Assembly: GCA_046726375.1 (NCBI GenBank) | Contig: JBKPAJ010000022.1 | Location: 104,162 to 168,161 of the forward strand | DNA length: 64,000 nucleotides | Source of the DNA: DASPWV01 sp046726375 | GTDB lineage: Bacteria; Acidobacteriota; Vicinamibacteria; Vicinamibacterales; UBA2999 | Direction of reading: 5' to 3' | In this document: positions 1 to 8,972 of the stretch, piece by piece | How the letters are laid out: the number at the start of each line of letters is the position of its first letter | How positions within the stretch are numbered: the first letter of the stretch is position 1 | Made by a program: the position numbers and the translations under genes | The notes under the pieces: model-generated | What the model was told of the DNA's origin: nothing | The model's input: the letters and a program-made list of their open reading frames with translations, nothing else | The model's database searches: none

Positions 1-208
1 TGAACACCGCGAGGTTCTTCGCCGGCGGCGCTTTCGGCCGGACCTTGATCGTACCGGCCCCTTTCGCGGCCTGCGCCGGCGTGATGCGCGTGACGAGAAT
101 CTGCTCTCGTCTCAGCGCGGCAACGACGGCGTCCATGGTGTCACCGACACGCTCGCCGTTGACGCTTTCGCCACCTCGTGTCCGGCCGGAGAATGCAAAC
201 GTAGGCAT
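1..208 (-). CDS. pilC: Type IV pilus inner-membrane platform protein PilC, N-terminal fragment cut by window edge
   Basis: The first 69 codons of a minus-strand gene run off the left edge of the window. They begin MPTFAFSGRT and continue with GGESVNGERV, then a DAVVAALRREQILVTRI stretch. This is the usual start of the PilC/GspF family: a small strand-rich head followed by the residues leading to the first cytoplasmic domain. PilC is the polytopic inner-membrane platform on which the PilB and PilT motors act. The ATG lies 6 bases past the pilT stop, so pilB-pilT-pilC form one operon. The identification rests on the short N-terminus plus operon context. The catalytic-free membrane domains are outside the window. 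Confidence 0.85.
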   Translation of the reverse strand, partial: MPTFAFSGRTRGGESVNGERVGDTMDAVVAALRREQILVTRITPAQAAKGAGTIKVRPKAPPAKNLAVF

Positions 209-214
209 GAGTCG

Positions 215-1354
215 TCACCTCTGCATGGTCGGGCGCCCGCCGGGAGGGGGTCCACCTGGGCGGCCCATGCCGGCGCCGGCGAGCACGCCGACGCCGCGAT
301 TGATCATTTCGTGCAGCTCGTCGCGATGCGATGACGCGCCTATCGCGGTGTCGAGCGTGATCAGCTTTTTGAAATACAAGGTCGCGAGCGACTGATTCAT
401 CGTCTGCATGCCGATCTTTTCCTGACCAGTCTGCATGGCCGAGTAGATCTGGTGAACCTTGTCCTCGCGAATCAGGTTGCGAATGCCGGAGGTCGGCACC
501 ATGATCTCGAGCGCGACAACGCGCCCCTGTCCGTTCGCTTTGGGCAACAGCGCCTGACAGACGATCCCTTCGAGCACCAGCGAGAGCTGCGTGCGAATCT
601 GCGACTGCTGGTGTGCGGGAAAGACATCGATGATGCGGTTGATCGTCTGCGCCGCGGAGTTCGTGTGCAGCGTGCCGAACGTCAGATGGCCCGTTTCCGC
701 AATCTTCAAGGCGGACTCCACCGTCTCGAGATCGCGCATTTCGCCGATCAGCACGATGTCCGGGTCCTCGCGCAGTGCGGCGCGCAGCGCGTTGGAGAAG
801 CTCTGCGTGTCGCTATGGACTTCGCGCTGATTGACCAGACAACGTTTGTGTTGATGCAGGTATTCGATCGGGTCCTCGATGGTGAGGATGTGATCGTGGC
901 GTTCGGTGTTGATCTTGTCGATCATGGCGGCCAGCGTCGTCGACTTGCCGCTGCCGGTGGGTCCGGTCACGAGCACGAGACCGCGTGGACGCTCGGCCAG
1001 CTTCGAGATCACCATCGGCAGACCGAGTTCCTCGAACGGCCGAATCCGCTCGGGGATCTGCCGGTAGACCGCGCCAACCGCACCCTTCTGGTTGAACATG
1101 TTGCAGCGGAAGCGCGCGATCCCGCGGATGCCGAACGAGAAGTCCAGCTCCATCGCTTCTTCGAAGCGTTTCTTCTGCGCGTCGGTCAACACGCTGTAGG
1201 CGAGCGCCTTGGTATCGGCCGGCGCCAGGTCGGGGAAAGAGAGCCGCTTCAAATGCCCATGCACGCGTACCTGCGGCGGCGTTCCAATGCTCAAGTGGAG
1301 GTCCGATCCCTCCATCTCGACGGTCGTTTTCAACAGTTCAGGAAGGGTTGGCAT
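215..1354 (-). CDS. pilT: Type IV pilus retraction ATPase PilT
   Basis: 379 residues, close to the usual 340-380 for PilT. It is the hexameric cytoplasmic ATPase that disassembles pili and drives twitching. Visible motifs are the Walker A GPTGSGKS at residues 131-138, the Walker B region IVLIGEMRD, the His box HTNSAAQTINRIID, and GIRNLIREDK, which matches the AIRNLIRE element that separates PilT from PilB. The C-terminus ends in a Gly/Pro-rich tail (GMGRPGGPPPGG) of unknown role. It starts 3 bases after the pilB stop and is followed by pilC, so the three genes are almost certainly co-transcribed. Confidence 0.97.
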   Translation of the reverse strand: MPTLPELLKTTVEMEGSDLHLSIGTPPQVRVHGHLKRLSFPDLAPADTKALAYSVLTDAQKKRFEEAMELDFSFGIRGIARFRCNMFNQKGAVGAVYRQIPERIRPFEELGLPMVISKLAERPRGLVLVTGPTGSGKSTTLAAMIDKINTERHDHILTIEDPIEYLHQHKRCLVNQREVHSDTQSFSNALRAALREDPDIVLIGEMRDLETVESALKIAETGHLTFGTLHTNSAAQTINRIIDVFPAHQQSQIRTQLSLVLEGIVCQALLPKANGQGRVVALEIMVPTSGIRNLIREDKVHQIYSAMQTGQEKIGMQTMNQSLATLYFKKLITLDTAIGASSHRDELHEMINRGVGVLAGAGMGRPGGPPPGGRPTMQR

Positions 1355-1357
1355 CGC

Positions 1358-3112
1358 CTATCTCACCGTTTCTCGTAAGACCTCTTCGATCGACGTCATT
1401 CCCGCGGAAATCTTGCGTAGGCCGCTCCCGCGCAGCGTGACCATTCCTTCCTCGATCGCCGTGCGACGGAGCTCGAGCCCGGACGCGCCCACCAGAATCA
1501 GCTCGCGCAGTTTGTCCGTGATTTCCATCACTTCGTACAAGCCCACGCGGCCCTTGTAGCCGGTCTTGTTGCACTTCTCGCAGCCGCAGCCCTTGAACGC
1601 TTTCACTTTTCTCGCTTCTTCGGCCGTGAATCCGATTTGCTCGAGGGCCTGCGCCGGCACGTCTTCCGCGACCTTGCAGTTTTGGCAGACGCGGCGCACC
1701 AGGCGCTGCGCGCACACCAGGTTGAGCGAGCTCGCGACCAGAAACGGCTCGATGCCCATGTTCATCAAGCGGTTGATCGTGCTCGGCGCATCGTTGGTGT
1801 GCAGCGTCGAAAGAACGAGGTGGCCGGTAAGCGCCGCCTTCACCGCGATTTCAGCAGTCTCGAAGTCGCGGATTTCGCCGACCAGAATGATGTTGGGGTC
1901 CTGACGCAGGAAGCTGCGCAGCGCGGCGGCAAAGTTGAGGCCGATGCTCTCCCGTACCTGCACCTGGTTGACGCCCTGCAGGTTGAACTCGACCGGGTCT
2001 TCGGCCGTCATGATGTTCGTTTCGGGCGTGTTGATCTTCGAAATCGACGAGTAGAGCGTGTTCGTCTTGCCGCTCCCCGTCGGACCGGTGACGAGTACCA
2101 TGCCCCATGGCTTGTTGATCGCGACTTCGAGCCTTTTGAGCGACGCGTCCTCGAAACCCAGCTTCGTCATGTCGAGCATCAGCTTCGATTTGTCGAGCAG
2201 ACGCATGACGATTTTTTCGCCGAACAGGGTCGGCAGGCACGAGACGCGGAAGTCGATGTCTTTGCTGGAGCCGTTGTCGGAAAACCGAATCTTGATGCGG
2301 CCGTCCTGCGGCAGGCGCTTTTCCGCGATATCGAGCTTCGCCATGATCTTGACGCGCGACGTGATCGCGTCGCGCATCTTCAACGACGGCGACATGATGT
2401 TGTAGAGGATGCCGTCGATGCGATAGCGGATGCGGTACTCCTTTTCGTACGGCTCGATGTGAATGTCGCTAGCGCCCTTTGAGATGGCGGACATCAGGAT
2501 GACGTTCACCAGCTTGATGACGGGCGCTTCTTCGCCCTGTTTCGCCAGCGTCTCGGCGCTGATCTCCTCGAGGTCCTCGATGACCTCGACGTCGTCCTCC
2601 TCGGCGGCTTCCATCTCGCCGAGCGTGCGCGCGGCAAGTTCCAGTGCACTTTCGCCAGGGCCGCCGGCTGCGAACTTTCCCGCTATACCGGCGCCGTAGT
2701 ACTTCTCGATCGAGTCAAGGACGGCGTTTTCTGACGCGACGACGGGTTCGACGTTGTAGCCGGTCATGAACTTCACGTCGTCCATCGCGAACACGTTAGT
2801 CGGATCGGTCATCGCGATCGTCAACGTGGCGCCGGCACGGCTCAGCGGCACAATTTGGTATTTGCGAACCGTCTCCGCTGGAACGAGCTTGATGACGGCC
2901 GCATCAATCTCGAATTGGCCGAGCGCGATCGAGGGCACACCGTACTGCTTCGAGAGCAGCGCCGTGATCTCCTCATCCTTCACATACCCCAGCTTCACGA
3001 GGTTGGCGCCAAGCTTCCCCCCGTGCGTACGCTGATAGGTCAGCGCGTCCTGGAGCTGTTCGGCTGTGATGCGCCTCTCCTTGAGAAGCAGCTCACCGAT
3101 ACGAACTGGCAT
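1358..3112 (-). CDS. pilB: Type IV pilus assembly ATPase PilB (GspE family)
   Basis: 584 residues, normal for PilB, the ATPase that powers pilus extension. An MshEN-type N-terminal domain (about residues 1-150, starting IGELLLKERRIT) precedes the ATPase core, with Walker A GPTGSGKT at 343-350, an Asp box, Walker B (NIILVGEIRD) and a His box (HTNDAPSTINRLMNMG). A tetracysteine zinc site (CQNC and CEKC) lies near residues 490-530, as in typical PilB/GspE proteins. An acidic linker (EEDDVEVIEDLEE, around 171-183) sits between the N-terminal domain and the core. First gene of the pilB-pilT-pilC run. Only 21 bp separate it from the barrel-like gene upstream. Confidence 0.97.
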   Translation of the reverse strand: MPVRIGELLLKERRITAEQLQDALTYQRTHGGKLGANLVKLGYVKDEEITALLSKQYGVPSIALGQFEIDAAVIKLVPAETVRKYQIVPLSRAGATLTIAMTDPTNVFAMDDVKFMTGYNVEPVVASENAVLDSIEKYYGAGIAGKFAAGGPGESALELAARTLGEMEAAEEDDVEVIEDLEEISAETLAKQGEEAPVIKLVNVILMSAISKGASDIHIEPYEKEYRIRYRIDGILYNIMSPSLKMRDAITSRVKIMAKLDIAEKRLPQDGRIKIRFSDNGSSKDIDFRVSCLPTLFGEKIVMRLLDKSKLMLDMTKLGFEDASLKRLEVAINKPWGMVLVTGPTGSGKTNTLYSSISKINTPETNIMTAEDPVEFNLQGVNQVQVRESIGLNFAAALRSFLRQDPNIILVGEIRDFETAEIAVKAALTGHLVLSTLHTNDAPSTINRLMNMGIEPFLVASSLNLVCAQRLVRRVCQNCKVAEDVPAQALEQIGFTAEEARKVKAFKGCGCEKCNKTGYKGRVGLYEVMEITDKLRELILVGASGLELRRTAIEEGMVTLRGSGLRKISAGMTSIEEVLRETVR

Positions 3113-3133
3113 TTGGTTTCGGTCTCGAAAACG

Positions 3134-4147
3134 TCAATACATCAATCGCCCGGCGATGCCCCACCGCCGATCCCGATCGCCACCCGCTGCGTAAACCTCG
3201 ACGTACGTACCCGCGCGCACGGCCAGCGACATGCCTGCGCTCGCGATCGGCCGCGCACCCGCGGCGGTACTCGCACGCACGCCGCCACGGATGCCGACCG
3301 TTCGTCCGCGGAACCAGCGTTCCACTCCTGCCGCTATGTCGCGACGCTCACCTTGCGGGTAAGCGACGCGCGTCACATCAGCATCAACCGCCACAATCAA
3401 ACCCGAGTTCCCGGGCCAGCGATCGGCCCACGCCGCACCGACGCGGACATGCCGCGCGAGCGTTATCTCGTTGCCGTTCTCGCTCCCATCGTCAAACGTC
3501 GGCGCGGCCAGATTGCGCGCGACAACGCCAAACCGCATGCGGCCTGCTGATGCGAGGACGCCGACGTCCACATCCCCCGTGGTGCGACTGTGTCCTGCGA
3601 GCGATTCGGCAACGTCGAATCCTTCGTCCCAGGAGCGAATCGCGATGTCGCGCGCGGCGAAATCGCCACGCACGAGCTTCGCTGTCGCTCCTACCGTGAG
3701 GTTGTCGGCGAGCGACTGCAGCACGGTGATCCCCAGGTGGCTCGTAACCACCGAGCGGACAGAGACTTGCCGATCTTCTCGGCCCGGAGGGTTCCCAACT
3801 GCAGGGCTTAGCTCGGTCTGCCGGCTGCGGGAATAGGAAATTCCGAACGGCGGGAGCCCGGCCGCGAGAAGGAGGGTCCCCGTTTGTCCGGCCGGTCCGG
3901 TGGCAGTGAGCACGGACGGAGGCTCCCCGCCTCCATGCCCTAAGTCGAGCAGAATGTTGAAGATTGGTCCGTTGACCAAGCCAGCAGGATTCCAGGCGAC
4001 CGCCGACGCATCATCGGCGATCGCAACAAAGGCGCCGATTCCAGCGGCGCGATTTCCAAGCTGATCAAGCGGTTGGGCTGCGAGCGTCGGTGCAAAGCCA
4101 AAGCCGAGCAAAACTGCGAACACGGCCACCGTGATTTTTTGCGCCAT
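3134..4147 (-). CDS. Secreted outer-membrane barrel-like protein of unknown role, upstream of pilB
   Basis: 337 residues when started at the ATG at 4147, which places a clear signal peptide (MAQKITVAVFAVLLGFGFAP, then AAQP) at the N-terminus. An in-frame ATG 51 bases further upstream would put charged residues before it and is less likely. After cleavage the pattern RAAGIGAFVAIADDASAVAWNPAGL resembles the start of PorV/FadL-like barrels and related UPF0164/TraF-type proteins. The rest is alternating strand-like sequence ending in tyrosine (RLMY), as outer-membrane barrels often do. It lies 21 bp before pilB and may share its transcript. A link to pilus function is only inference from position. 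Confidence 0.6.
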   Translation of the reverse strand: MAQKITVAVFAVLLGFGFAPTLAAQPLDQLGNRAAGIGAFVAIADDASAVAWNPAGLVNGPIFNILLDLGHGGGEPPSVLTATGPAGQTGTLLLAAGLPPFGISYSRSRQTELSPAVGNPPGREDRQVSVRSVVTSHLGITVLQSLADNLTVGATAKLVRGDFAARDIAIRSWDEGFDVAESLAGHSRTTGDVDVGVLASAGRMRFGVVARNLAAPTFDDGSENGNEITLARHVRVGAAWADRWPGNSGLIVAVDADVTRVAYPQGERRDIAAGVERWFRGRTVGIRGGVRASTAAGARPIASAGMSLAVRAGTYVEVYAAGGDRDRRWGIAGRLMY

Positions 4148-4265
4148 AACAATTAATTTTGACTGAGCTAAAATAGAGAGGGCGATTGGGAAAGCCATCG
4201 TATTCAGCGATTTGAACGAGTGTCAAGGAACTGGACTGTGGTCAATCGTCGTATGTTGTTTGTTG

Positions 4266-4272
4266 GGGGGAG
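4266..4272 (+). promoter_or_regulatory. Ribosome binding site that supports a TTG start
   Basis: A GGGGGAG tract lies 3 bases before the TTG at 4276. There is no ATG or GTG in the first part of this reading frame, and the protein family alignment begins here, so this purine tract decides the start of the YIP1-like gene. Confidence 0.55.
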
Positions 4273-4275
4273 ACG

Positions 4276-4959
4276 TTGATCCGCCGTATCGCGGGCGTCG
4301 TCCTGCGTCCGCGATCCACTCTGGTTGAGCTCGTTGATCGGCCTGTCTGGTTGGATACCTGGTTCTTTATCCTGATCGTTGCGGGTGTCTGCGCCGGTGC
4401 GTTTCTGCGCACCGACGTGGGACGACAAGCGGTCGTCGACGAGCGCGTGCGCGTCGCCGAAATGTTCGGCGGCACGGTGACCGATGCCGACTACGCCGCG
4501 CTTCAAGCGCGTACGCCCTGGTGGGTGTACTTCGCCAGCGGCAACCGGATGCTACTGACGCCCGCGGCGACATTGCTCGTGGCGACGGCCTGCTGGGCGG
4601 TCGCGCGCGCGGAGGGCACTGATTCGCGCTTCACGCAGGCGCTGGCCATCGTGGTGCACGCGAGCGTCGTGCTTGTCATCGGGCACGTGATTGCCACGCC
4701 GCTTCACTATGTGCGTGAATCGTTGACGAGCCCGCTGAATTTCGCCGCCGTTGTGCCCGGTATGGACGAAGGCACGTTGCCGGCACGTTTCTTTGGCTCG
4801 ATCGATCTGTTCGCGGTGTGGTGGCTGGCGCTCGTAGTCATCGGCCTCGGCGTGCTGACTCGCCGCGGCACCCGGCGCTATGCCATGTCGGCAGCAGCGG
4901 TCTATCTCGGTTTCGTGGCGGTCATGGCGGGCGTGATTGCGGCGATAGGAGGAAATTAA
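4276..4959 (+). CDS. YIP1-family multi-pass membrane protein
   Basis: 227 residues with about five hydrophobic segments (WFFILIVAGVCAGAF near 30, LLTPAATLLVATACWAVA near 95, ALAIVVHASVVLVIGHVI near 125, then two near the C-terminus). The layout, with the short N-terminal RRIAGVVLRPRSTL and a PW pair in the loop, fits the bacterial YIP1 domain family. Its biochemical role is unknown. It commonly sits beside transporters. The TTG start is chosen from a strong purine-rich site just upstream. It ends 2 bases before the GTG of the HlyD-like adaptor, so the four genes from here to 8841 look like one operon. It could be an assembly or regulatory partner of the exporter, which is inference. Confidence 0.75.
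   Translation: MIRRIAGVVLRPRSTLVELVDRPVWLDTWFFILIVAGVCAGAFLRTDVGRQAVVDERVRVAEMFGGTVTDADYAALQARTPWWVYFASGNRMLLTPAATLLVATACWAVARAEGTDSRFTQALAIVVHASVVLVIGHVIATPLHYVRESLTSPLNFAAVVPGMDEGTLPARFFGSIDLFAVWWLALVVIGLGVLTRRGTRRYAMSAAAVYLGFVAVMAGVIAAIGGN
4947..4953 (+). promoter_or_regulatory. Ribosome binding site for the GTG-started adaptor gene
   Basis: AGGAGGA lies 8 bases before the GTG at 4962, inside the 3' end of the YIP1 gene. It fixes the start of the adaptor at 4962, although an open frame extends upstream to 4818. Confidence 0.8.
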
Positions 4960-4961
4960 CG

Positions 4962-6317
4962 GTGTTTCGCAGGAAATGGCTCCTGGTCGTGATTGCGCTC
5001 GTCGTCATGGGCGGGATCGCGGCCGCCGTACTCTCGCGGCGCCGTGATGACGGTGTCACCGTTTCGTCCGAGAGCATCTACAAGCGCGATCTCGAAGCCA
5101 TCGTGACGGCGTCCGGCAAGATCGATCCCAAGAAGACCGTCAACATCAGCGCGCAGTCGATGGGTCGGGTGACACGGCTTGCGGTGAAAGAAGGCGACCG
5201 GGTCAAGGCGGGCCAGTTCCTGCTGCAAATCGATCCGATTATGGCCGAGAGCGCGGTGCGCCGGGACGAAGCCGCCGTGGCAGGCGCGGTCACGGGTCTC
5301 GAGCAGGCCCGCGTGCAGTTACAAAGCGCACAGGCGAATCTGGAGCTGGCGCGGCAGACGCTCAAGCGCCAGCAGGAACTTTGGCAGAGCGGGCTCACGA
5401 CGCGTGAGACGCTCGAGCGCGCACAGGCGGAAGTCGATGTGCGCGAAAGCGATTTGCGCGCGCGCGAACAGGAAATCCGCACACGCCAGGAGCAGGTGCA
5501 TCAGCAGCAGGCGGGACTGTCGAGCAGCCGTCACTCTCTTGCGCAGTCGCGCTTCGAATCGCCATTTGACGGGATCGTCACGCGCCGCAACGTCGAAGAA
5601 GGCGAAAACGTGGTCGTCGGCACGATGAACAACGCAGGAACCGTGCTGCTGACGATTGCCGACATGTCGGTGATCGAAGCCGAAGTGGAAGTGGACGAAA
5701 CCGACATTCCGCTCGTGCGCATCGGGCAATCCGCAAAGGTGACGATCGACGCGATCGACGGCAGGACCTTTACGGGACATGTCTCGGAAATTGGTAACAG
5801 CCCGATTCAAGCCGCCGGCGCACAGCCGCCGGGCACGCGAACGGCGACGAATTTCAAGGTGGTCGTGACCCTCGAGGGCGAGATTGCGGAAGTGCGTCCC
5901 GGGTTCACGTGCACGGCGGAGATCACGACGGAGAAACGGCCGCAGGCGGTGGCGGTGCCGATCCAGGCGCTCACGGTGCGCGAGCTCCTCTACGACGAGA
6001 AGGGCAACGTCATTCACGAGCCGCGCCCGCCCAAGCCGTCCCGTTTCCGTTTTGGACCAAGCGTGACACCGCCGGTCTCGGCCTCGACGAACACGGAACT
6101 CAAGCCCGGTCAAAAGCGCGAAGAAACCGAGGGCGTGTTCGTGATTCGCGACAACAAGGCCGTGTTCGTGGCGGTGAAAGTCGGCATTGCCGGCGAGCGC
6201 TACTTCGAGGTGACGTCGGGGCTCAAGGACGGTGATCGGGTAATCACGGGGCCATTCGACACCGTCCGAAACATGTATGACGGCGATCTCGTGAAGGTGA
6301 ATCAGCCAGGCAAGTAA
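4962..6317 (+). CDS. HlyD/MacA-type periplasmic adaptor subunit of an efflux system
   Basis: 451 residues from the GTG at 4962. One N-terminal membrane anchor (WLLVVIALVVMGGIAAAV) is followed by a lipoyl half-motif (GKIDPKKTVNISAQSMGRV), a long alpha-hairpin coiled coil (about residues 90-190, rich in Gln/Glu/Arg, with SGLTTRETLERAQAEV), the second lipoyl half (FESPFDGIVTRRNVEEGENV) and beta-barrel domains. Such adaptors connect an inner-membrane transporter to an outer-membrane channel. A basic, proline-rich insert (PRPPKPSRFRFGPSVTPP, around residue 350) is unusual. The stop codon overlaps the ATG of the next permease by one base (TAATG). No outer-membrane TolC-like gene is nearby. Confidence 0.93.
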   Translation: MFRRKWLLVVIALVVMGGIAAAVLSRRRDDGVTVSSESIYKRDLEAIVTASGKIDPKKTVNISAQSMGRVTRLAVKEGDRVKAGQFLLQIDPIMAESAVRRDEAAVAGAVTGLEQARVQLQSAQANLELARQTLKRQQELWQSGLTTRETLERAQAEVDVRESDLRAREQEIRTRQEQVHQQQAGLSSSRHSLAQSRFESPFDGIVTRRNVEEGENVVVGTMNNAGTVLLTIADMSVIEAEVEVDETDIPLVRIGQSAKVTIDAIDGRTFTGHVSEIGNSPIQAAGAQPPGTRTATNFKVVVTLEGEIAEVRPGFTCTAEITTEKRPQAVAVPIQALTVRELLYDEKGNVIHEPRPPKPSRFRFGPSVTPPVSASTNTELKPGQKREETEGVFVIRDNKAVFVAVKVGIAGERYFEVTSGLKDGDRVITGPFDTVRNMYDGDLVKVNQPGK

Positions 6318-7540
6318 TGTCGCAAATCTTCGAGTCGGTCAAGCTCGCGCTCGCGTCGATCTGGGCGAACAAGCTGCGTTCGCTCCTGACGCTGCTCGGG
6401 AACATCGTCGCCGTGTCGTCGATCATCACGGTGGTGTCGTTGATTCAAGGCGTCAACAGCGCCGTGACCAACGCGATCGTGTCCGACCTCGGCGCCGACT
6501 CGTTCACCATTCAGCGCACTGGCATCGTCCGCAATCAGGACGAAGCCGACAAGCAGCGCAACAATCCGCGTGTGACGCTTGCTGACGCGCAGGCGATTCG
6601 CAAGTACGCCACCTCGATTGATGCCGTCATGGCGCAGGCACAGACGTCGACGACGGTCGCTTACCGCGACGAGGAGCTGCAGTCGATCCAGGTGCAAGGG
6701 GTGAGCGAGGACTACATCGAGTTTTCCACCTTCGACGCCGAGCGCGGGCGCATGATCAATCCGATCGAGATCGAGCGAAGCCGCCCGGTCGCGCTTCTCG
6801 GCTGGCAAACCGCCGATCGCCTGTTTGCCTCGGAGGACCCGCTCGACAAGGTGATCAAGATTGCGGGCCTCCCGTTTACGGTGGTCGGCGTCAGCAAGAA
6901 GAAGGGGGCGTTCTTCGGCAACTCGTTCGACGAGTTCGTCGTGATTCCTCTCGGCCATTATCAGAAGCTGTTCGGTTACCGGCAGTCTCTCGCGCTGATG
7001 GTGAAGCCGCGCAGCGCGGCGGTCGTCAGCGAGGCGCGCGACCAGGCCCGCATGGCGTTGCGGATCGAGCGCCGCCTGAAACCGCGCGACGACGACAACT
7101 TTGGACTGGTGGCCTCCGACGCCGTGCTCGACATTTACACCCAGGCGACCGCCGGCATGTTCGCCGTGCTCGTCGGCGTCGTCGCCTTGTCGTTGGTGGT
7201 AGGCGGCATCGTCATCATGAACATCATGTTGATGGTGGTGAGCGAGCGCACGCGCGAGATCGGGCTGCGCAAAGCGCTCGGCGCCAAGCGCCGCGACATC
7301 ATGTCGCAGGTCCTCACCGAATCGATCACGCTCTCGCTGACCGGCGGCGTGATCGGCATTTTCATTGGCGCGTTGTTCGCGCGCGGTCTGTCGGCAGTGA
7401 CGCCGCTGCCAGCGACGCTGGAGATGTGGTCGGTGGCGCTCGGGGTGGTGATTACCGGATTGGTCGGATTGTTCTTCGGGTGGTATCCGGCGCGGCGTGC
7501 TGCCATGCTCGATCCGATCGAGGCGCTGAGGCGAGAGTAA
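6317..7540 (+). CDS. MacB/FtsX-type ABC transporter permease, first of a pair
   Basis: 407 residues. It has the MacB permease plan: a membrane segment near residue 25-45 (SLLTLLGNIVAVSSIITVVSLI), a large extracytoplasmic MacB_PCD domain, and a C-terminal FtsX domain with three segments (about 275-400) holding SERTREIGLRKALGAKRRDI, the conserved coupling-helix region. It contains no nucleotide-binding domain. It is preceded by the adaptor and overlaps the next permease by one base (TAATG), so the two permeases probably form a heterodimer. The expected partner ATPase gene is not found next to them. Confidence 0.93.
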   Translation: MSQIFESVKLALASIWANKLRSLLTLLGNIVAVSSIITVVSLIQGVNSAVTNAIVSDLGADSFTIQRTGIVRNQDEADKQRNNPRVTLADAQAIRKYATSIDAVMAQAQTSTTVAYRDEELQSIQVQGVSEDYIEFSTFDAERGRMINPIEIERSRPVALLGWQTADRLFASEDPLDKVIKIAGLPFTVVGVSKKKGAFFGNSFDEFVVIPLGHYQKLFGYRQSLALMVKPRSAAVVSEARDQARMALRIERRLKPRDDDNFGLVASDAVLDIYTQATAGMFAVLVGVVALSLVVGGIVIMNIMLMVVSERTREIGLRKALGAKRRDIMSQVLTESITLSLTGGVIGIFIGALFARGLSAVTPLPATLEMWSVALGVVITGLVGLFFGWYPARRAAMLDPIEALRRE

Positions 7541-8841
7541 TGGGCCGCTTCACGTCGCAAATCGCCCTGTTCAAAGAGACCGCGGTCATGGCGCTCGACA
7601 CGCTGCGCGCCAACACGATGCGATCGGTGCTGACCATTCTCGGCGTCGTGATCGGAATCACCTCCATTGTCGGGATGACGTCGCTCATTCGCGGCTTCGA
7701 TCAATCGCTGCGCAGCACCATCATGGCGCTTGGACCGAGGACGATGTTCGTGGCGCGTTTCAGCGCGATCAGCTTGTCCTCCGGCGCGGCATTTGTCGAT
7801 CTCTTACGGCGTCCCGCTGTTACCGTGGACGACGGCGAAGCCATCAAGCGGCTGTCAACCAAGATCGCGCTGGTTGACACATGGCTCGGTGCGGGCGGCG
7901 GCCAGCCCACGATGGAACGCATTTTCTATCGCAACGAGCGCACGGCGCCGATGCCGATCATGGGCACGAGTGAGCTGTTCGTCGACATCAACTTCGCGAA
8001 AATCGTCGCCGGGCGTTCATTCACGGAGCAAGAGGTCCAGCATCGCCGCAACGTTGCGGTTCTCGGCTACGGGCCTTTCGAGGCGCTGTTCGAAAAGAAG
8101 GGAATGGACCCGGTGGGGAAAAAAGTCCGCATCGGCGCCATCGAGTACACCGTTGCCGGCGTGATCGGCAAGCGACCTGGTCTGGGCTTCGGGCCGAGCT
8201 CAGACGATTTCGTCATCATCCCCTACACCAGTTGGCGCAAGCAGTTCGGTTCTGAAAAGCTGCGGACCGGCCCGTTTGGCGGTCGCAGCGTCATGGTGGC
8301 CGTGGTCCCGCACGAATGGGCGACGCAGGCCGAGGCGATGACCGAGGTCGAGGAGATCATGCGCATCCGCCATGGCCTGACGCTCGACAAGCCCAACGAC
8401 TTCGACATCGTGACACAGGACGCTGCCCTCAAGGTCTGGGAGCGCGTGTCGCAGGCGGTGCTGCTGTCGCTCGTGGTGATCTCGTCGATTGCCTTGATGG
8501 TCGGCGGCATCGGCGTGATGGCGATCATGACGATCTCGGTGACCGAGCGCACGCGCGAGATCGGTGTACGCATGGCCATTGGTGCACGCCGGCGCGAAAT
8601 CCTGGTCCAGTTCCTGATCGAGGCGGCCGTGCTCACGAGCATTGGCGGTGTCATCGGCATTGCGCTCGGGAGCGGCATCGGTCTGCTGGTCAATCTCGCA
8701 TCCGGCTTCCCGATCTCGCTGCCCTGGTGGTCCTTCGCCCTTGGGCTGGGATTCTCTGCGGGCGTCGGCGTTTTCTTCGGGATGTTCCCTGCCTGGCGCG
8801 CGGCTCGTCTGAACCCGATTGAAGCGCTCCGCTACGAGTAG
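7540..8841 (+). CDS. MacB/FtsX-type ABC transporter permease, second of a pair
   Basis: 433 residues from the ATG at 7540, which overlaps the stop of the previous gene (an upstream in-frame extension to 7426 lies inside that gene and is rejected). The same plan as its neighbour: N-terminal segment (SVLTILGVVIGITSIVGMTSLI), a MacB_PCD domain, and an FtsX domain with SVTERTREIGVRMAIGARRREI. It is a diverged paralog of the preceding permease. It ends TAG, and a family A repeat array follows at once. With the adaptor it would export a substrate such as a peptide, macrolide or lipid. The substrate cannot be told from sequence. Confidence 0.93.
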   Translation: MGRFTSQIALFKETAVMALDTLRANTMRSVLTILGVVIGITSIVGMTSLIRGFDQSLRSTIMALGPRTMFVARFSAISLSSGAAFVDLLRRPAVTVDDGEAIKRLSTKIALVDTWLGAGGGQPTMERIFYRNERTAPMPIMGTSELFVDINFAKIVAGRSFTEQEVQHRRNVAVLGYGPFEALFEKKGMDPVGKKVRIGAIEYTVAGVIGKRPGLGFGPSSDDFVIIPYTSWRKQFGSEKLRTGPFGGRSVMVAVVPHEWATQAEAMTEVEEIMRIRHGLTLDKPNDFDIVTQDAALKVWERVSQAVLLSLVVISSIALMVGGIGVMAIMTISVTERTREIGVRMAIGARRREILVQFLIEAAVLTSIGGVIGIALGSGIGLLVNLASGFPISLPWWSFALGLGFSAGVGVFFGMFPAWRAARLNPIEALRYE

Positions 8842-8921
8842 TTCCAAGTTCAAAGTTCAAAAGTTCAACGTGAGTTTTTGGAGTTCTCAACTTTGAACTT
8901 TGAACTTTGAATTTTGAACTT
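8841..8921 (+). repeat. Family A inverted array (7-nt AGTTCAA units) after a stop codon
   Basis: The permease stop TAG is followed directly by TTCCAAGTTCAAAGTTCAAA. After a short spacer the reverse arm CTTTGAACTTTGAACTTTGA follows. The arms can pair into a long AT-rich hairpin with no U-run after it. This is the same family as the arrays near 14.9, 15.4, 20.1 and 22.7 kb. Confidence 0.9.
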
Positions 8922-8972
8922 ATATGATGCGCGTACGAGCTGCTCATTCCAGCTCGTGAGAGGGATAGCGCT

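Noticed and set aside
452..1378. A 308-codon plus-strand open frame
   Set aside because: Antisense to pilT, whose motifs are fully conserved.
4204..4506. 100-codon minus-strand open frame upstream of the barrel-like gene
   Set aside because: Overlaps the YIP1 gene on the opposite strand and has no domain or ribosome site.
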